Positions 1 through 8,075 of a stretch of 30,877 bases of DNA are shown piece by piece. The stretch comes from CAZOGW01 sp964579415 (GTDB lineage Bacteria; Actinomycetota; Acidimicrobiia; Spongiisociales; UBA5794), in contig CAZOGW010000025.1 in assembly GCA_964579415.1 (NCBI GenBank), positions 1 through 30,877 on the forward strand. The letters run 5' to 3'. The position numbers were made by a program, and so were the translations under genes. The first letter of the stretch is position 1. Every line of letters starts with the position of its first letter. The notes beneath the pieces are model-generated. The model ran no database searches, was not told the DNA's origin, and saw only the letters and a program-made list of their open reading frames with translations.

Positions 1-36
1 TGTCAACGGCCATCTTGATGTCCTCGCTGGTGGCCA
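1..36 (+). repeat. IS21 left terminal inverted repeat
   Basis: Bases 1-36 match the reverse complement of 2429-2464 at most positions, sharing TGTC, GGCCAT and TCCTCG(C/T)TGGTGGCCA. A 17-nt stretch (20-36, GTCCTCGCTGGTGGCCA) is repeated exactly at 43-59. A third partial copy (GTCCTCGCGGT) starts near 68. Such spaced copies are transposase-binding repeats in IS21 elements. Confidence 0.85.
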
Positions 37-77
37 TGGACGGTCCTCGCTGGTGGCCAACTGAAAGTCCTCGCGGT

Positions 78-851
78 TCAGGTCGTGGTGTTGCCTCCTG
101 TGGTGCGGTGGGTGAGCCGGTAGCTGTCGCCGGTGGTGGTGATGATGTGGGCGTGGTGGCAGAGCCGGTCGAGGAGGGACACGGCGGTGGGCTGGTCTGG
201 GAGGAACCGTCCCCAGTTCTCGAACGGTGAGTGAGATCCGATCGCCAGGGAGCGTTTCTCGTAGGCGGCGGCGACGAGGCGGAACAGGAGCTGGCAGCCG
301 GTGTGGTCCAAGGGCGCGAATCCGATCTCATCGATGATGAGGAGCTGGTTCCGGCAGAGCTGCTCGATGGTGCGGCCGACGGTGTTGTCGGCGGTGGCCC
401 GCCAGAGGTGTTCGACGAGTTCGGCGGCGGTGTAGTAGCGGACCCGGTGTCCGGCTTCGACAGCGGCGCGGCCCAGGGCGATGAGGTAGTGGGTCTTGCC
501 GGTGCCGGCGGGTCCGACCAGGCAGAGGTTGTCCGCCCGGTTGATCCAGTCGAGCGTGACCAGGTAGTCGTGGGTTGCCCTGGGGATCGAGGACTCGTCG
601 ACGTTGAACTCTTCGAGTGTCTTGGCGACGGGGAACCGGGCGGCGGTCATCCGGTTCCGGGTGTTGGACTCGTCGCGGGCGGCGATCTCGAGGTCGACGA
701 GGACTCGGAGGGTCTCTTCGGGTTTCCAGCGTTGGGTGCGGGCGGTGAGCAGGACCTCGGGGGCGGCGCGGCGGATAGCGGCTAGCTTGAGCCGCCTCAG
801 CCCGGCCTCGAGATCAGCAGGCAACGTCGGTGTGGTCGGTGGCGGGGTCAT
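78..851 (-). CDS. istB: IS21 helper ATPase IstB
   Basis: 257 aa AAA+ ATPase, the usual length for IstB. Walker A GPAGTGKT lies at residues 113-120 and Walker B LLIIDEIG at about 170-177, followed by the conserved sensor region. In IS21 elements this protein assists the IstA transposase in target selection and strand transfer. The gene starts inside the last codons of istA (4-nt overlap), as expected for a translationally coupled istAB pair. The threonine-rich C-terminus is unremarkable. No frameshift is seen. Confidence 0.93.
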   Translation of the reverse strand: MTPPPTTPTLPADLEAGLRRLKLAAIRRAAPEVLLTARTQRWKPEETLRVLVDLEIAARDESNTRNRMTAARFPVAKTLEEFNVDESSIPRATHDYLVTLDWINRADNLCLVGPAGTGKTHYLIALGRAAVEAGHRVRYYTAAELVEHLWRATADNTVGRTIEQLCRNQLLIIDEIGFAPLDHTGCQLLFRLVAAAYEKRSLAIGSHSPFENWGRFLPDQPTAVSLLDRLCHHAHIITTTGDSYRLTHRTTGGNTTT

Positions 852-2320
852 GCGAGATCCTTGAAGGCGTCCAGGCCGCGCTGTTCAGCGACGGGGAGAT
901 CGACCACGACACGCTCTCCGGGGGCGGCAGGTTCGGGGGTGGCGGGCCCGATGGCCAGGATCGAGCGCACATCGTCGGCCCGGAACCGGGAGAAACGAAC
1001 CGCCCGTTGGAGTGCCCGGGTCACAGCTTGGTTGCCGTGGGCGGGCAAGAGTTCAGCAACGATGATCTCGATCTGTTTGGGCAGCATCGTCATCCCCGCC
1101 GCCGCGCCGGCCCGGATGAACGCGTCCGCCGGGTCGCCGAGGGCGAGGAACACCCGCTCGGTTTCGGTGCGGGCCCGAGGTCCACGCGAGGGCGGCTTGC
1201 GTGGGGTCGGGTAGTGCTCGTCGAGGATCGAGGACTCCCCAGGTGCGAGCTGGTCATGGGTAGCGACGAGTTCGCCGGTGTCGATGCGGTAGATGCGCAC
1301 AACCCCGTCGTAGGTGACCGCCTCGACCCGGGTACCGACCAACATCGAGGAGACCGAGTAACGCACCGACGCCACCCGGATCGTCGAAAGCTTGTCGACC
1401 TTGCGGATCTCGGCCCGGCCGATCCGGGGCCGGACCGTCGGCAGCGGCCGCAACAGCCCGGCCTCGATCACCAACCGGTCATCGGGCACCGCGCAGGTCT
1501 CGGAATGTTCGACACTGTTGCGTTCGGCGCACCAGTCGGCGGCAGCGTTGTTCCAGGCGGCGAGATCGGCGTCGGCATCCGGTGTGGGGATGTCACGTTT
1601 GGCGTAGCCGACAAGATGCTCAACGATCCCCTTCGACGCCGGATCCGCCGGGGCGCAGAAGTCGGGTGAGAACCCGTAATGGGTGGCAAAGCGCACATAG
1701 TCCGGTGTCGGGATCACCACCCCCGCCACGGTCCCCGCCTTGAGACAGCCCATCCGGTCCGCCAGCACCTTGGCCGGCACCCCGCCGAGGGCTTCGAAGC
1801 ACTCGGCCAGCAGGCTGAACGTGGTTGCCGCGGTCTCGTCACGGGCGTAGCGCACGAACCGGATCCTCGACCACGCCAACACGGCGCAGAACACATGGAC
1901 CCCCGTACCCGGCAGCGTGCCCCAGTCAATGGCCACAGTGTCGCCCGGGGTCCACACCGCCGGGCGACGCTGACGACCATTCTTCGCCCGCCACTTCTTC
2001 TTCTCGGCAGCAACCAGACGCCGGAAGTTCCGCCCCGACCCGACATAGCCAACCGCACGCGCTTCGGGCAGCAGCCGCTTAGCCGTGATCTTCGCCCTGG
2101 TCGCCTCCACCCGCTGAGCCACCAGCGTCCGGGCCACGTCGGTGTTCTTCGGCACCCGCGCCCGGGCCGCACGCTCCTCGTCGAGCTGGCCCGCCTCGTG
2201 CGCCTGCACCTTGCGCTTCACGGTCTTGGGATCCACACCGCAGATCTCGGCGGCACCCCGATACGTCCCGATGTCACGGAACGCAGAAACAACATCCATG
2301 GTCTTCCTCGCTGTCAACAT
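848..2320 (-). CDS. istA: IS21 transposase IstA
   Basis: 490 aa DDE transposase. An N-terminal helix-turn-helix is visible at about residues 16-40 (GTYRGAAEICGVDPKTVKRK). The rve-type integrase core carries the catalytic triad D132 (AIDWGT), D188 (KVLADRMG) and E234 (GIVEHLVGYAKRD, a strongly conserved IS21 motif). A beta-barrel-like C-terminal part follows. Length and order match full-length IstA. An alternative ATG seven codons in would remove only MLTARKT. It makes the cuts and joins at the element ends described at 1-36 and 2429-2464. Confidence 0.94.
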   Translation of the reverse strand: MLTARKTMDVVSAFRDIGTYRGAAEICGVDPKTVKRKVQAHEAGQLDEERAARARVPKNTDVARTLVAQRVEATRAKITAKRLLPEARAVGYVGSGRNFRRLVAAEKKKWRAKNGRQRRPAVWTPGDTVAIDWGTLPGTGVHVFCAVLAWSRIRFVRYARDETAATTFSLLAECFEALGGVPAKVLADRMGCLKAGTVAGVVIPTPDYVRFATHYGFSPDFCAPADPASKGIVEHLVGYAKRDIPTPDADADLAAWNNAAADWCAERNSVEHSETCAVPDDRLVIEAGLLRPLPTVRPRIGRAEIRKVDKLSTIRVASVRYSVSSMLVGTRVEAVTYDGVVRIYRIDTGELVATHDQLAPGESSILDEHYPTPRKPPSRGPRARTETERVFLALGDPADAFIRAGAAAGMTMLPKQIEIIVAELLPAHGNQAVTRALQRAVRFSRFRADDVRSILAIGPATPEPAAPGERVVVDLPVAEQRGLDAFKDLA

Positions 2321-2428
2321 TGACGGCAGCCCTCCGGGTGAGTGATCCGACCTGACTTGGCGTCGGTCACGATCACCACCCGGAGCGGCAACCCGGTGGA
2401 TCTACCTCACCACCGCGAGGACTTTTCC

Positions 2429-2464
2429 TGGCCACCAACGAGGACTTTCACATGGCCATGGACA
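2429..2464 (-). repeat. IS21 right terminal inverted repeat
   Basis: This is the inverted partner of 1-36. Read on the minus strand it starts TGTCCATGGCCATGTG and continues into GTCCTCGTTGGTGGCCA. A second internal copy of the GTCCTCG repeat lies just inside, near 2413-2424. The sequence after 2464 is unrelated to the element, which sets the right boundary. Confidence 0.85.
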
Positions 2465-2501
2465 ACCTTACGGAGCAGCATCCACCCGGTCAAGAGCAGG
2501 G

Positions 2502-2596
2502 ACGTATCACGTATCACGTATCACGTATCACGTATCACGTAGTACCTAGTACCTAGTACCTAGTACCTAGTACCTAGTACCTAGTACCTAGTACCT
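2502..2596. repeat. Compound heptad tandem array (array A)
   Basis: Five perfect copies of ACGTATC run from 2502 to 2536. After a 4-nt joint come eight perfect copies of AGTACCT (2541-2596). The array ends 1 nt from the stop codon of the minus-strand gene at 2598. It begins 37 nt outside the IS21 end, so it is not part of the element. It is the largest of eight related arrays in the window. Confidence 0.95.
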
Positions 2597-2597
2597 T

Positions 2598-3359
2598 CTA
2601 GTTCACGTACGCCAACGCCTGCATCGGCGCCCAGCGGGTGGCGACGGTGGCGTAGGCCTCCCCGGCAGCCTCGAAGTCGCCGGACTCGAGGGCATCGAGG
2701 CTGCGGGCCACCTCGGCGGCCGACTCGTCGAGGGCTAGATCGCCGTCGCTGAAGAGCCGGGCGACGGAGTGGTAGTCCAGCTCCAGCATCCCGTCGCCAC
2801 TGAACTCGCGCAGCCAGCGCACCAGGTCGCCGATCTCCTCGACGACGGAGTCGTCGAACCCCGCCTCCGTCAGCACTTGCACCGAGCGCGCCACCCGCGT
2901 CACGGCGATCCCGACCCGGGTGCGGTAGCGGACGGAAGGCCCCTCCCGGTTCTCACGGATCTCCCGCTCCTCGGAGACGAAGGCGGAGAACCACCGCAGC
3001 GGGACATGCCAGGGGGCGGTGAGGATGTAGGACCGGGCGGCCGGGTGCCGGGCGCGGATCTCGGCCAGCTCGCGGGCGGCCCGGCGTACCGCCGGCTCCG
3101 ACATGAGGGCGGAGCCGGGGTGGCTGTGGCGGAAGGCGAGCACCCCTTCCATCATCCGCAGCCGGGGGAAGCGGGGGCAGACGTAGAGACCACCCATCCA
3201 CTGGGTGCGGTAGGCATCGTCGGTGACCGGCTCGTCCCACATGAACTCACCGTCCGCCCGCACCACCCTGACCGCTGCCGTCTCAGGCAGGTCGAACTCG
3301 GGCAGCCGCTCGGCGGGCACGTACACGCGGAGCTGGGCGGTGTTGATCACCGCGCCCAT
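2598..3359 (-). CDS. Hypothetical protein, 253 aa
   Basis: I do not recognise the family. The start chosen is ATG at 3359 (MGAVINTAQLRVYVPAERL), which has an AGGTGA ribosome-binding site about 8 nt upstream. The longer open frame to 3701 has low-complexity, non-protein-like sequence and runs back into the divergent gene. The protein is soluble, with no signal peptide or membrane segment. It has a beta-rich N-terminal half with several aromatic residues and an acidic, helix-rich C-terminal half (about residues 160-253, with LDALESGDFEAAGEAYATVATRW resembling a single TPR-like hairpin). It stands alone between the heptad array and the divergent E1 gene. Coding is supported by GC-rich third positions and the clean RBS. 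Confidence 0.75.
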   Translation of the reverse strand: MGAVINTAQLRVYVPAERLPEFDLPETAAVRVVRADGEFMWDEPVTDDAYRTQWMGGLYVCPRFPRLRMMEGVLAFRHSHPGSALMSEPAVRRAARELAEIRARHPAARSYILTAPWHVPLRWFSAFVSEEREIRENREGPSVRYRTRVGIAVTRVARSVQVLTEAGFDDSVVEEIGDLVRWLREFSGDGMLELDYHSVARLFSDGDLALDESAAEVARSLDALESGDFEAAGEAYATVATRWAPMQALAYVN

Positions 3360-3703
3360 CCTACGGATCACCTGCCGGCAGTGCCCGGCGGATAGGACGG
3401 GCACCGACCGGCAGGAAGGGACAGGTAGGTGTCGCCGCGGATAGACTGGCGGCAACGAAGTGCCCCGGCCCGCCGCCCCGTCGAAGGGCGTCAGGCCCGG
3501 AAGAGGACCCACGTCGATGACCACCACCATGCCAGCCACCGATCGCCCGCTACCCGCCGTGGTAGCGGAGCTACTCGTAGCCGTCATCGCCATCGCCTCC
3601 CGTAGGCGCCCATCCCCCACCCAGAATCCCGCCCCCGGCGGGATTCTCCCGTTGCGGGGCCGTGCACCCGACGCGCGGCGACACTGAGGAGTCACACACA
3701 CTC
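3360..3703. other. Divergent intergenic region with no gene
   Basis: This 344-nt gap separates two divergent genes and should hold both promoters. I see no convincing -35/-10 pair on either strand. Short open frames across it (for example 3460-3687 on +) lack a ribosome-binding site and protein-like composition. The only clear structure is the perfect hairpin at 3624-3646. Confidence 0.6.
3624..3646 (+). promoter_or_regulatory. Perfect 10-bp hairpin upstream of the E1 gene
   Basis: GAATCCCGCC (3624-3633) and GGCGGGATTC (3637-3646) are exact inverted repeats around a CCC loop, 57 nt before the E1 start codon. No T-tract follows, so it is not a classic terminator. It could be a 5' leader structure or a protein-binding palindrome. 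The role is unknown. Confidence 0.5.
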
Positions 3704-5734
3704 ATGCTGGAACTGGACAACGCCCGGGATCACAAGGCACTCGGTCTGTCCGACGACCGGGTACTGGAGATGTACCGCAAGATGTTGCTGGCCCGCCGCC
3801 TCGACGAGCGGATGTGGGCGCTCAACCGGCAGGGAAGGGTCCCGTTCGTCGTCTCTGTCGCCGGCCACGAAGGCACCCAGGTCGGCGCCGCTTTCAGTAT
3901 CGACCCGGCCACCGACTGGGCACTCCCCTACTACCGGGACGCCGCCTTCGGGCTCGCCATCGGCATCTCGCCCCTCGACATGTTCCTCGGCGTGTTCTCC
4001 AAGGCCGGCGATCCGGCGTCCGGTGGCCGGCAGATGCCGAGCCATTTCTCCGAGCCTGACCTGAACATCTTCACCGCATCGTCGGTGATCGCCACCCAGT
4101 ACCCCCACGCCGTCGGTATCGCCTATCACCTCAAGGCGTACGGCAAACCGGGTGTGGTCCTGGTCAGCTCCGGCGAGGGGGCCACATCCGAGGGCGACTG
4201 GCACGAGGCGATGAACTTCGCCGGCATTCACAAGTTGCCCGTGGTCTTCCTCGTCGAGAACAACCTGTACGCCATCTCGGTGCCCATCACCGAGGAGGTG
4301 GCGGGGGGCAGCCTGGCCACCCGCGCCGCCGGGTACGGGTTTCCCGGGATCGACGTCGACGGTAACGACGCCCTCGCCGTCTACGGGGTGATGTCGACCG
4401 CCGTCGAACGGGCCCGGGAGGGAGGCGGCCCGACGCTGGTCGAGGCCAAGACCTACCGCTATTACGCCCACACCTCCGACGACGACGACAAGCTGTACCG
4501 CAGCCCCGAAGAGGTCGAGCTGTGGCGGCGCAAGGACCCCATCACCGTCCTACGCCAGTACCTGGTGGAGTCCCGCCTTCTCGACGAGAAGACCGAGAAG
4601 GCCATCGACACCGAGGTCACCGAGGAGATCACGGTGGCGGCGAAGCAGGCGGAGAAGGCGCCCGAGCCGACGGACGCTCTCGGTTTCGTCTACGCCAGGC
4701 CCATCGTCCCCGACGTGGCCGTCACCGAGGCGGAGCCGGCTGCCGAGGGCGAGACGGTCAACCTCATCACCGCCATCAACCGCACCCTCCATGAGATCCT
4801 CGAGGCCATCCCCGAGGCGACTGTGTTCGGCGAGGACGTGGCCGGGTCCAAGGGTGGGGTCTTCAAGGCATCGGTGGGACTCACCGACAGCTTCGGCACC
4901 CACCGCTGCTTCAACGCGCCGCTCGCCGAGTCGGTCATCGTCGGCGCCGGGATAGGCATGGCCGCCGCCGGGGGGAGGCCCATCGCCGAGGTGCAGTTCG
5001 CCGACTACATCCATCCCGCCTTCGACCAGATAGTGTCCGAGGCGGCCCGCGTCTCGTACCGCTCCAACGGCCGCTGGAGTTGCCCCATCACCATCCGGGT
5101 GCCCTACGGCGGCGGCATCCACGGCGGCATGTACCACTCGCAGTCGATCGAGGCCTTCTACGGCCACGTGCCCGGCCTCAAGGTGGTCATCCCGTCGACT
5201 CCGGCCGACGTCAAGGGCCTGCTGTGGTCGGCGGTGGAGGACCCCGACCCGGTGCTGTTCGTCGAACCCAAGAAGCTGTACCGCCTCGGCCGCGGCCCCT
5301 ACCCCGACGGCGAGCACCGGGTTCCCCTGGGCAAGGCGGCTCTGCGGCGCCTCGGCGCCGACGTCACTCTCATCGCCTACGGGGCGATGGCCCACTTCAC
5401 CCTGGAGGCGGCACAGACCCTCGCCGGGGAGGGCATCGAGAGCGACGTCATCGACATCCGGTCGATCCGGCCCCTGGACTGGCCCACCATCGAGGCCTCG
5501 GTGAAGAAGACGGGTAAGGCCCTCATCATTCACGAGGACAACGAGTTCGGCGGCTTCGGCGCCGAGATCGCCGCCCAGATCGCCGGGAAAGCGTTCGAGT
5601 GGCTCGACGCCCCGGTGGAGCGCTACGCATCACCCGACCTGCCCACCTTCCCCTTCTCCGCCACCCTGGAGAAGATGGTGATGCCCAATACGGACGGCAT
5701 CGTCGACAGGGCCCGCCGGCTCGTGGCCTACTGA
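3704..5734 (+). CDS. 2-oxoacid dehydrogenase E1 component, fused alpha and beta subunits
   Basis: 676 aa thiamine-diphosphate enzyme of the pyruvate/branched-chain 2-oxoacid dehydrogenase E1 type, with alpha and beta halves in one chain. Residues 1-about 330 are E1-alpha, with the ThDP/Mg motif from GEG (157-159) to NN (186-187). A linker of about 20 residues rich in E, A and P leads to E1-beta (about 355-676), with FGEDVAGSKGGVF, PLAES and GGGIHGGMYHSQSIEAFY. The last motif resembles branched-chain E1-beta (YHSQSPEAFF), so a 2-oxoisovalerate-type substrate is plausible, but pyruvate cannot be excluded. ATG 3704 has a GAGGAG site 12 nt upstream. A GTG at 3662 would add 14 residues. No E2 or E3 gene lies nearby. 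Confidence 0.92.
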   Translation: MLELDNARDHKALGLSDDRVLEMYRKMLLARRLDERMWALNRQGRVPFVVSVAGHEGTQVGAAFSIDPATDWALPYYRDAAFGLAIGISPLDMFLGVFSKAGDPASGGRQMPSHFSEPDLNIFTASSVIATQYPHAVGIAYHLKAYGKPGVVLVSSGEGATSEGDWHEAMNFAGIHKLPVVFLVENNLYAISVPITEEVAGGSLATRAAGYGFPGIDVDGNDALAVYGVMSTAVERAREGGGPTLVEAKTYRYYAHTSDDDDKLYRSPEEVELWRRKDPITVLRQYLVESRLLDEKTEKAIDTEVTEEITVAAKQAEKAPEPTDALGFVYARPIVPDVAVTEAEPAAEGETVNLITAINRTLHEILEAIPEATVFGEDVAGSKGGVFKASVGLTDSFGTHRCFNAPLAESVIVGAGIGMAAAGGRPIAEVQFADYIHPAFDQIVSEAARVSYRSNGRWSCPITIRVPYGGGIHGGMYHSQSIEAFYGHVPGLKVVIPSTPADVKGLLWSAVEDPDPVLFVEPKKLYRLGRGPYPDGEHRVPLGKAALRRLGADVTLIAYGAMAHFTLEAAQTLAGEGIESDVIDIRSIRPLDWPTIEASVKKTGKALIIHEDNEFGGFGAEIAAQIAGKAFEWLDAPVERYASPDLPTFPFSATLEKMVMPNTDGIVDRARRLVAY

Positions 5735-5825
5735 ACGGGAACCGGCGACCCCCGGCTAGCGTCATATTCGGCGACGCCCGGGACGCCGGGCCCGGTATGC
5801 CCGTACTCTGCGGCGGGGAGGTGTG

Positions 5826-8039
5826 ATGACTGCTGGAACCGTCGAGACCGGCGCCTTCGAACAGCTCTACACCGACCAGCGCGACGTGTTGTACAAGGCA
5901 CTGGTCCTCGCCACCGACGACCGCGACCTCTCCCTCGACGCCGTCGACGGCGCCTTCGTCGCCCGCCGGCGCCGCCTGCTGCGCCAGGAGACGGCCCAGG
6001 GCCGCGCCGACATCCTGCGCCGCTCCCTGGCCAGGGTGCGAAAGCGCGGCTCCGACGGCATGCGCGGTTTCCGCCTGCCCGGCGCCGCCGTCTCCTCCTC
6101 GGCACAGGCCGCTGTGGGTGCGGTGCGTTCGCTGGACCTGACCGACCGCATGGTGGTGATCGCCGACGCCTACCTCGGATGGGAGGTGGACGAGATCGCC
6201 GCCGGCGTCTCGCTCGATGCTTCCGCGGTGGCGCTCCGCCTCCGCTCCGCCTCCACCGCCCTGGCACCGCGCCTGGGGGTGACGCCGGACGACGTTCCCG
6301 GCCATCTGGCCCGCAGCCTCGACGAGGCCGCCGCCGGTATCTCGGTCCCGCTGTCACGGCTCGAGTCCGTCCGCGCCGAGAGCACCGCCCAGCGCATCTT
6401 GCTCGGCGCCGGGGGTCTGCTCGCTGTGGCCGCTCTCGCCGGGATCGGCGTCGGCGTCTGGAACGCCCTCGACCGGGAGCCGGCACCACCCGGCGACGTC
6501 GTGGCAGAGGCCGACGGCAACGACATCGAACCGGAGATCCCGATGCCGGCGGGCGGGGCCACGGTCGAATGGGAGCAATCGGGCACACCGCTGGCGGATA
6601 CCGAGCTCAATCAGATCACCTCCGGACCGGAGGGTTTCGTCGCCGTGGGCTTCAACCACAACGAGAACGGCTCCTCCGCCCTGGCGATGCGGTCCGAGAG
6701 CGGGTTCGACTGGGAGACCACCGAGCTCCCTACCGGCCAGCGCGGCGGGGGCTGGGTGGCGTCGCTGGCCCACGACTCGGGCCGGTATGTCGCGGTCGCC
6801 ACCGGCTTCGACAACCGCACCGGTATGGAGGTGCCCGAACTGCTCATCTCCGAGGACGGCGAAGCCTGGGACGCGGTGTCGGTCCCCGTCGAGAGCGAGG
6901 TGGTGGTCGACGACGTCGAGCTCACAGTATCCACCAGCATGCAGAACGGAGCGGTCCGCGGCGACCGGATCGTGATTCTCGGCTCGCAGTACGCCCAGAT
7001 GGACATCATGCCGCTGATCCGGGACAGCTTGCCCGAAGGTGTCAACGTCAACAACGGTTGGGACATGTCCCAGGACGGCATCGCGCTCTACGACAACGCC
7101 GGAAACCTGACCTTCAGCGCCACCTACGAGGAGCTGGGCCTGTCCGCCGAACTGGCTTCGTTCTTCTCCAACGGCCGGCCGGTGGTGGCGACCACCGATG
7201 ACGGTGGCGAGAGCTGGGAGCAGGTGACCGTCGACGGGCTCGCCCAGTCCCAGGGTTCGGTCGGGCAGATCGCTCTCCTCGACGAAGTCATGGTGACGCT
7301 GGTCTACGCGCCTTCCGGCGGCGCCGAGATCTGGACCCTGAAGGCCGCAGGCGACGACACCTGGGTGCGGGCCGATCTGGAGCGGGGGTTCGTTCCCACC
7401 AGCCTGGCCGGGTTCGGCGACACCCTCTACATCACGGGTTCCGTCGACGGCGGCGCCGGTAGCGCCCTGTTGAGCAGCACCAACGGCGTCGACTGGACCG
7501 AGGTAACCGACCCGGCCCTGGGCGGGATGCACATCGACCGTGTCAGCGCCTCGACACACGGGCTGCTGGCGCTCGGCGCGCCCGCAGGCAGCCGGCTGGC
7601 GACGGGCCCGGCCGTCGTCGAGAAGGACGGTCTCGTCATCGAGATCTCCGAGACCGGCCTGCACCACGTGAAGTCGGCCGACGGTGAGAGCATTCTGGAG
7701 GCCTACCAGGAGGACATCGAGAGGGCCGGTCGGGAACTGACCATCGTCGACCCCGAAACCGGCGAGGATCTGGTCACCCTGACCACGGAGGAGATCGACC
7801 TGGCCTGGCAGGCGGTATGGAGCGCCATCGAGGCGGCCGGGCCCAGCCAGCAGCCACTGGCCATGGCGCTGACACGGGACGGCAGCTCGTGGACAGTCCT
7901 CGACACCGGGGAGGCCATCCCCCCCGGCTTCGTCCCCATCGCCGCCACCCTGGGCCCGAGAGCGGTGATGCTGAGCGGGTGGGTCGAAGGCGGCAACACG
8001 TCCGGTCCGACGCTGTTGGTGGGCACCTTCGCACCCTGA
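5826..8039 (+). CDS. Sigma-factor-like head, one membrane segment and extracytoplasmic Asp-box domain
   Basis: 737 aa. Residues 8-50 (FEQLYTDQRDVLYKALVLAT...) resemble sigma-70 region 2. Residues 103-150 (LDLTDRMVVIADAYLGWEVDEIAAGVSLDASAVALRLRSA, split here for reading) resemble region 4 of ECF sigma factors. A single membrane helix spans about 190-213. The remaining 520 residues should lie outside the membrane. They contain repeated Asp-box-like motifs typical of BNR/sialidase propellers, such as SEDGEAW, TTDDGGESW, SSTNGVDW and TRDGSSW. GGAGG (5817-5821) sits 4 nt before ATG 5826. The orientation puts the DNA-binding-like head in the cytoplasm and a sensor-like propeller outside. Whether the head still binds polymerase or DNA is unknown. 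Confidence 0.8.
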   Translation: MTAGTVETGAFEQLYTDQRDVLYKALVLATDDRDLSLDAVDGAFVARRRRLLRQETAQGRADILRRSLARVRKRGSDGMRGFRLPGAAVSSSAQAAVGAVRSLDLTDRMVVIADAYLGWEVDEIAAGVSLDASAVALRLRSASTALAPRLGVTPDDVPGHLARSLDEAAAGISVPLSRLESVRAESTAQRILLGAGGLLAVAALAGIGVGVWNALDREPAPPGDVVAEADGNDIEPEIPMPAGGATVEWEQSGTPLADTELNQITSGPEGFVAVGFNHNENGSSALAMRSESGFDWETTELPTGQRGGGWVASLAHDSGRYVAVATGFDNRTGMEVPELLISEDGEAWDAVSVPVESEVVVDDVELTVSTSMQNGAVRGDRIVILGSQYAQMDIMPLIRDSLPEGVNVNNGWDMSQDGIALYDNAGNLTFSATYEELGLSAELASFFSNGRPVVATTDDGGESWEQVTVDGLAQSQGSVGQIALLDEVMVTLVYAPSGGAEIWTLKAAGDDTWVRADLERGFVPTSLAGFGDTLYITGSVDGGAGSALLSSTNGVDWTEVTDPALGGMHIDRVSASTHGLLALGAPAGSRLATGPAVVEKDGLVIEISETGLHHVKSADGESILEAYQEDIERAGRELTIVDPETGEDLVTLTTEEIDLAWQAVWSAIEAAGPSQQPLAMALTRDGSSWTVLDTGEAIPPGFVPIAATLGPRAVMLSGWVEGGNTSGPTLLVGTFAP

Positions 8040-8062
8040 GCGGCCAACCTCCCCGGCGCGCC

Positions 8063-8068
8063 TAGTCT
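8063..8068 (+). promoter_or_regulatory. Candidate -10 element for a leaderless GNAT transcript
   Basis: TAGTCT ends 7 nt before the ATG at 8076, and no Shine-Dalgarno sequence is present. In high-GC Gram-positives a TANNNT box at this distance places transcription initiation at or next to the A of the start codon. No clear -35 is seen. Confidence 0.4.
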
Positions 8069-8075
8069 CCACGGC

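Larger units (their letters stand above)
1..2464 (-). mobile_element. IS21-family insertion sequence, apparently complete
   Basis: The element carries istA and istB in the usual order on the minus strand, overlapping by 4 nt. It is bounded by imperfect inverted ends starting TGTC and ending GACA. Each end carries several spaced copies of a GTCCTCG-containing repeat, which is the multiple-terminal-repeat layout of IS21. The left end coincides with window base 1, so any target-site duplication cannot be checked. Both reading frames are open with catalytic motifs present, so it is probably functional or recently active. Confidence 0.9.

Noticed and set aside
3360..3701. N-terminal extension of the hypothetical gene to 367 aa
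   Set aside because: The extension is low-complexity, runs to the divergent E1 start, and a good ribosome-binding site precedes ATG 3359.
3692..4471. Long antisense open frames over the E1 and other genes
   Set aside because: They mirror strongly coded GC-rich genes, have no ribosome-binding sites and give biased, non-protein-like sequences.
5776..5791. GCCCGG/CCGGGC hairpin after the E1 gene as a terminator
   Set aside because: The stem is only 6 bp of pure GC with no T-tract. Such stems arise easily by chance in this GC content.
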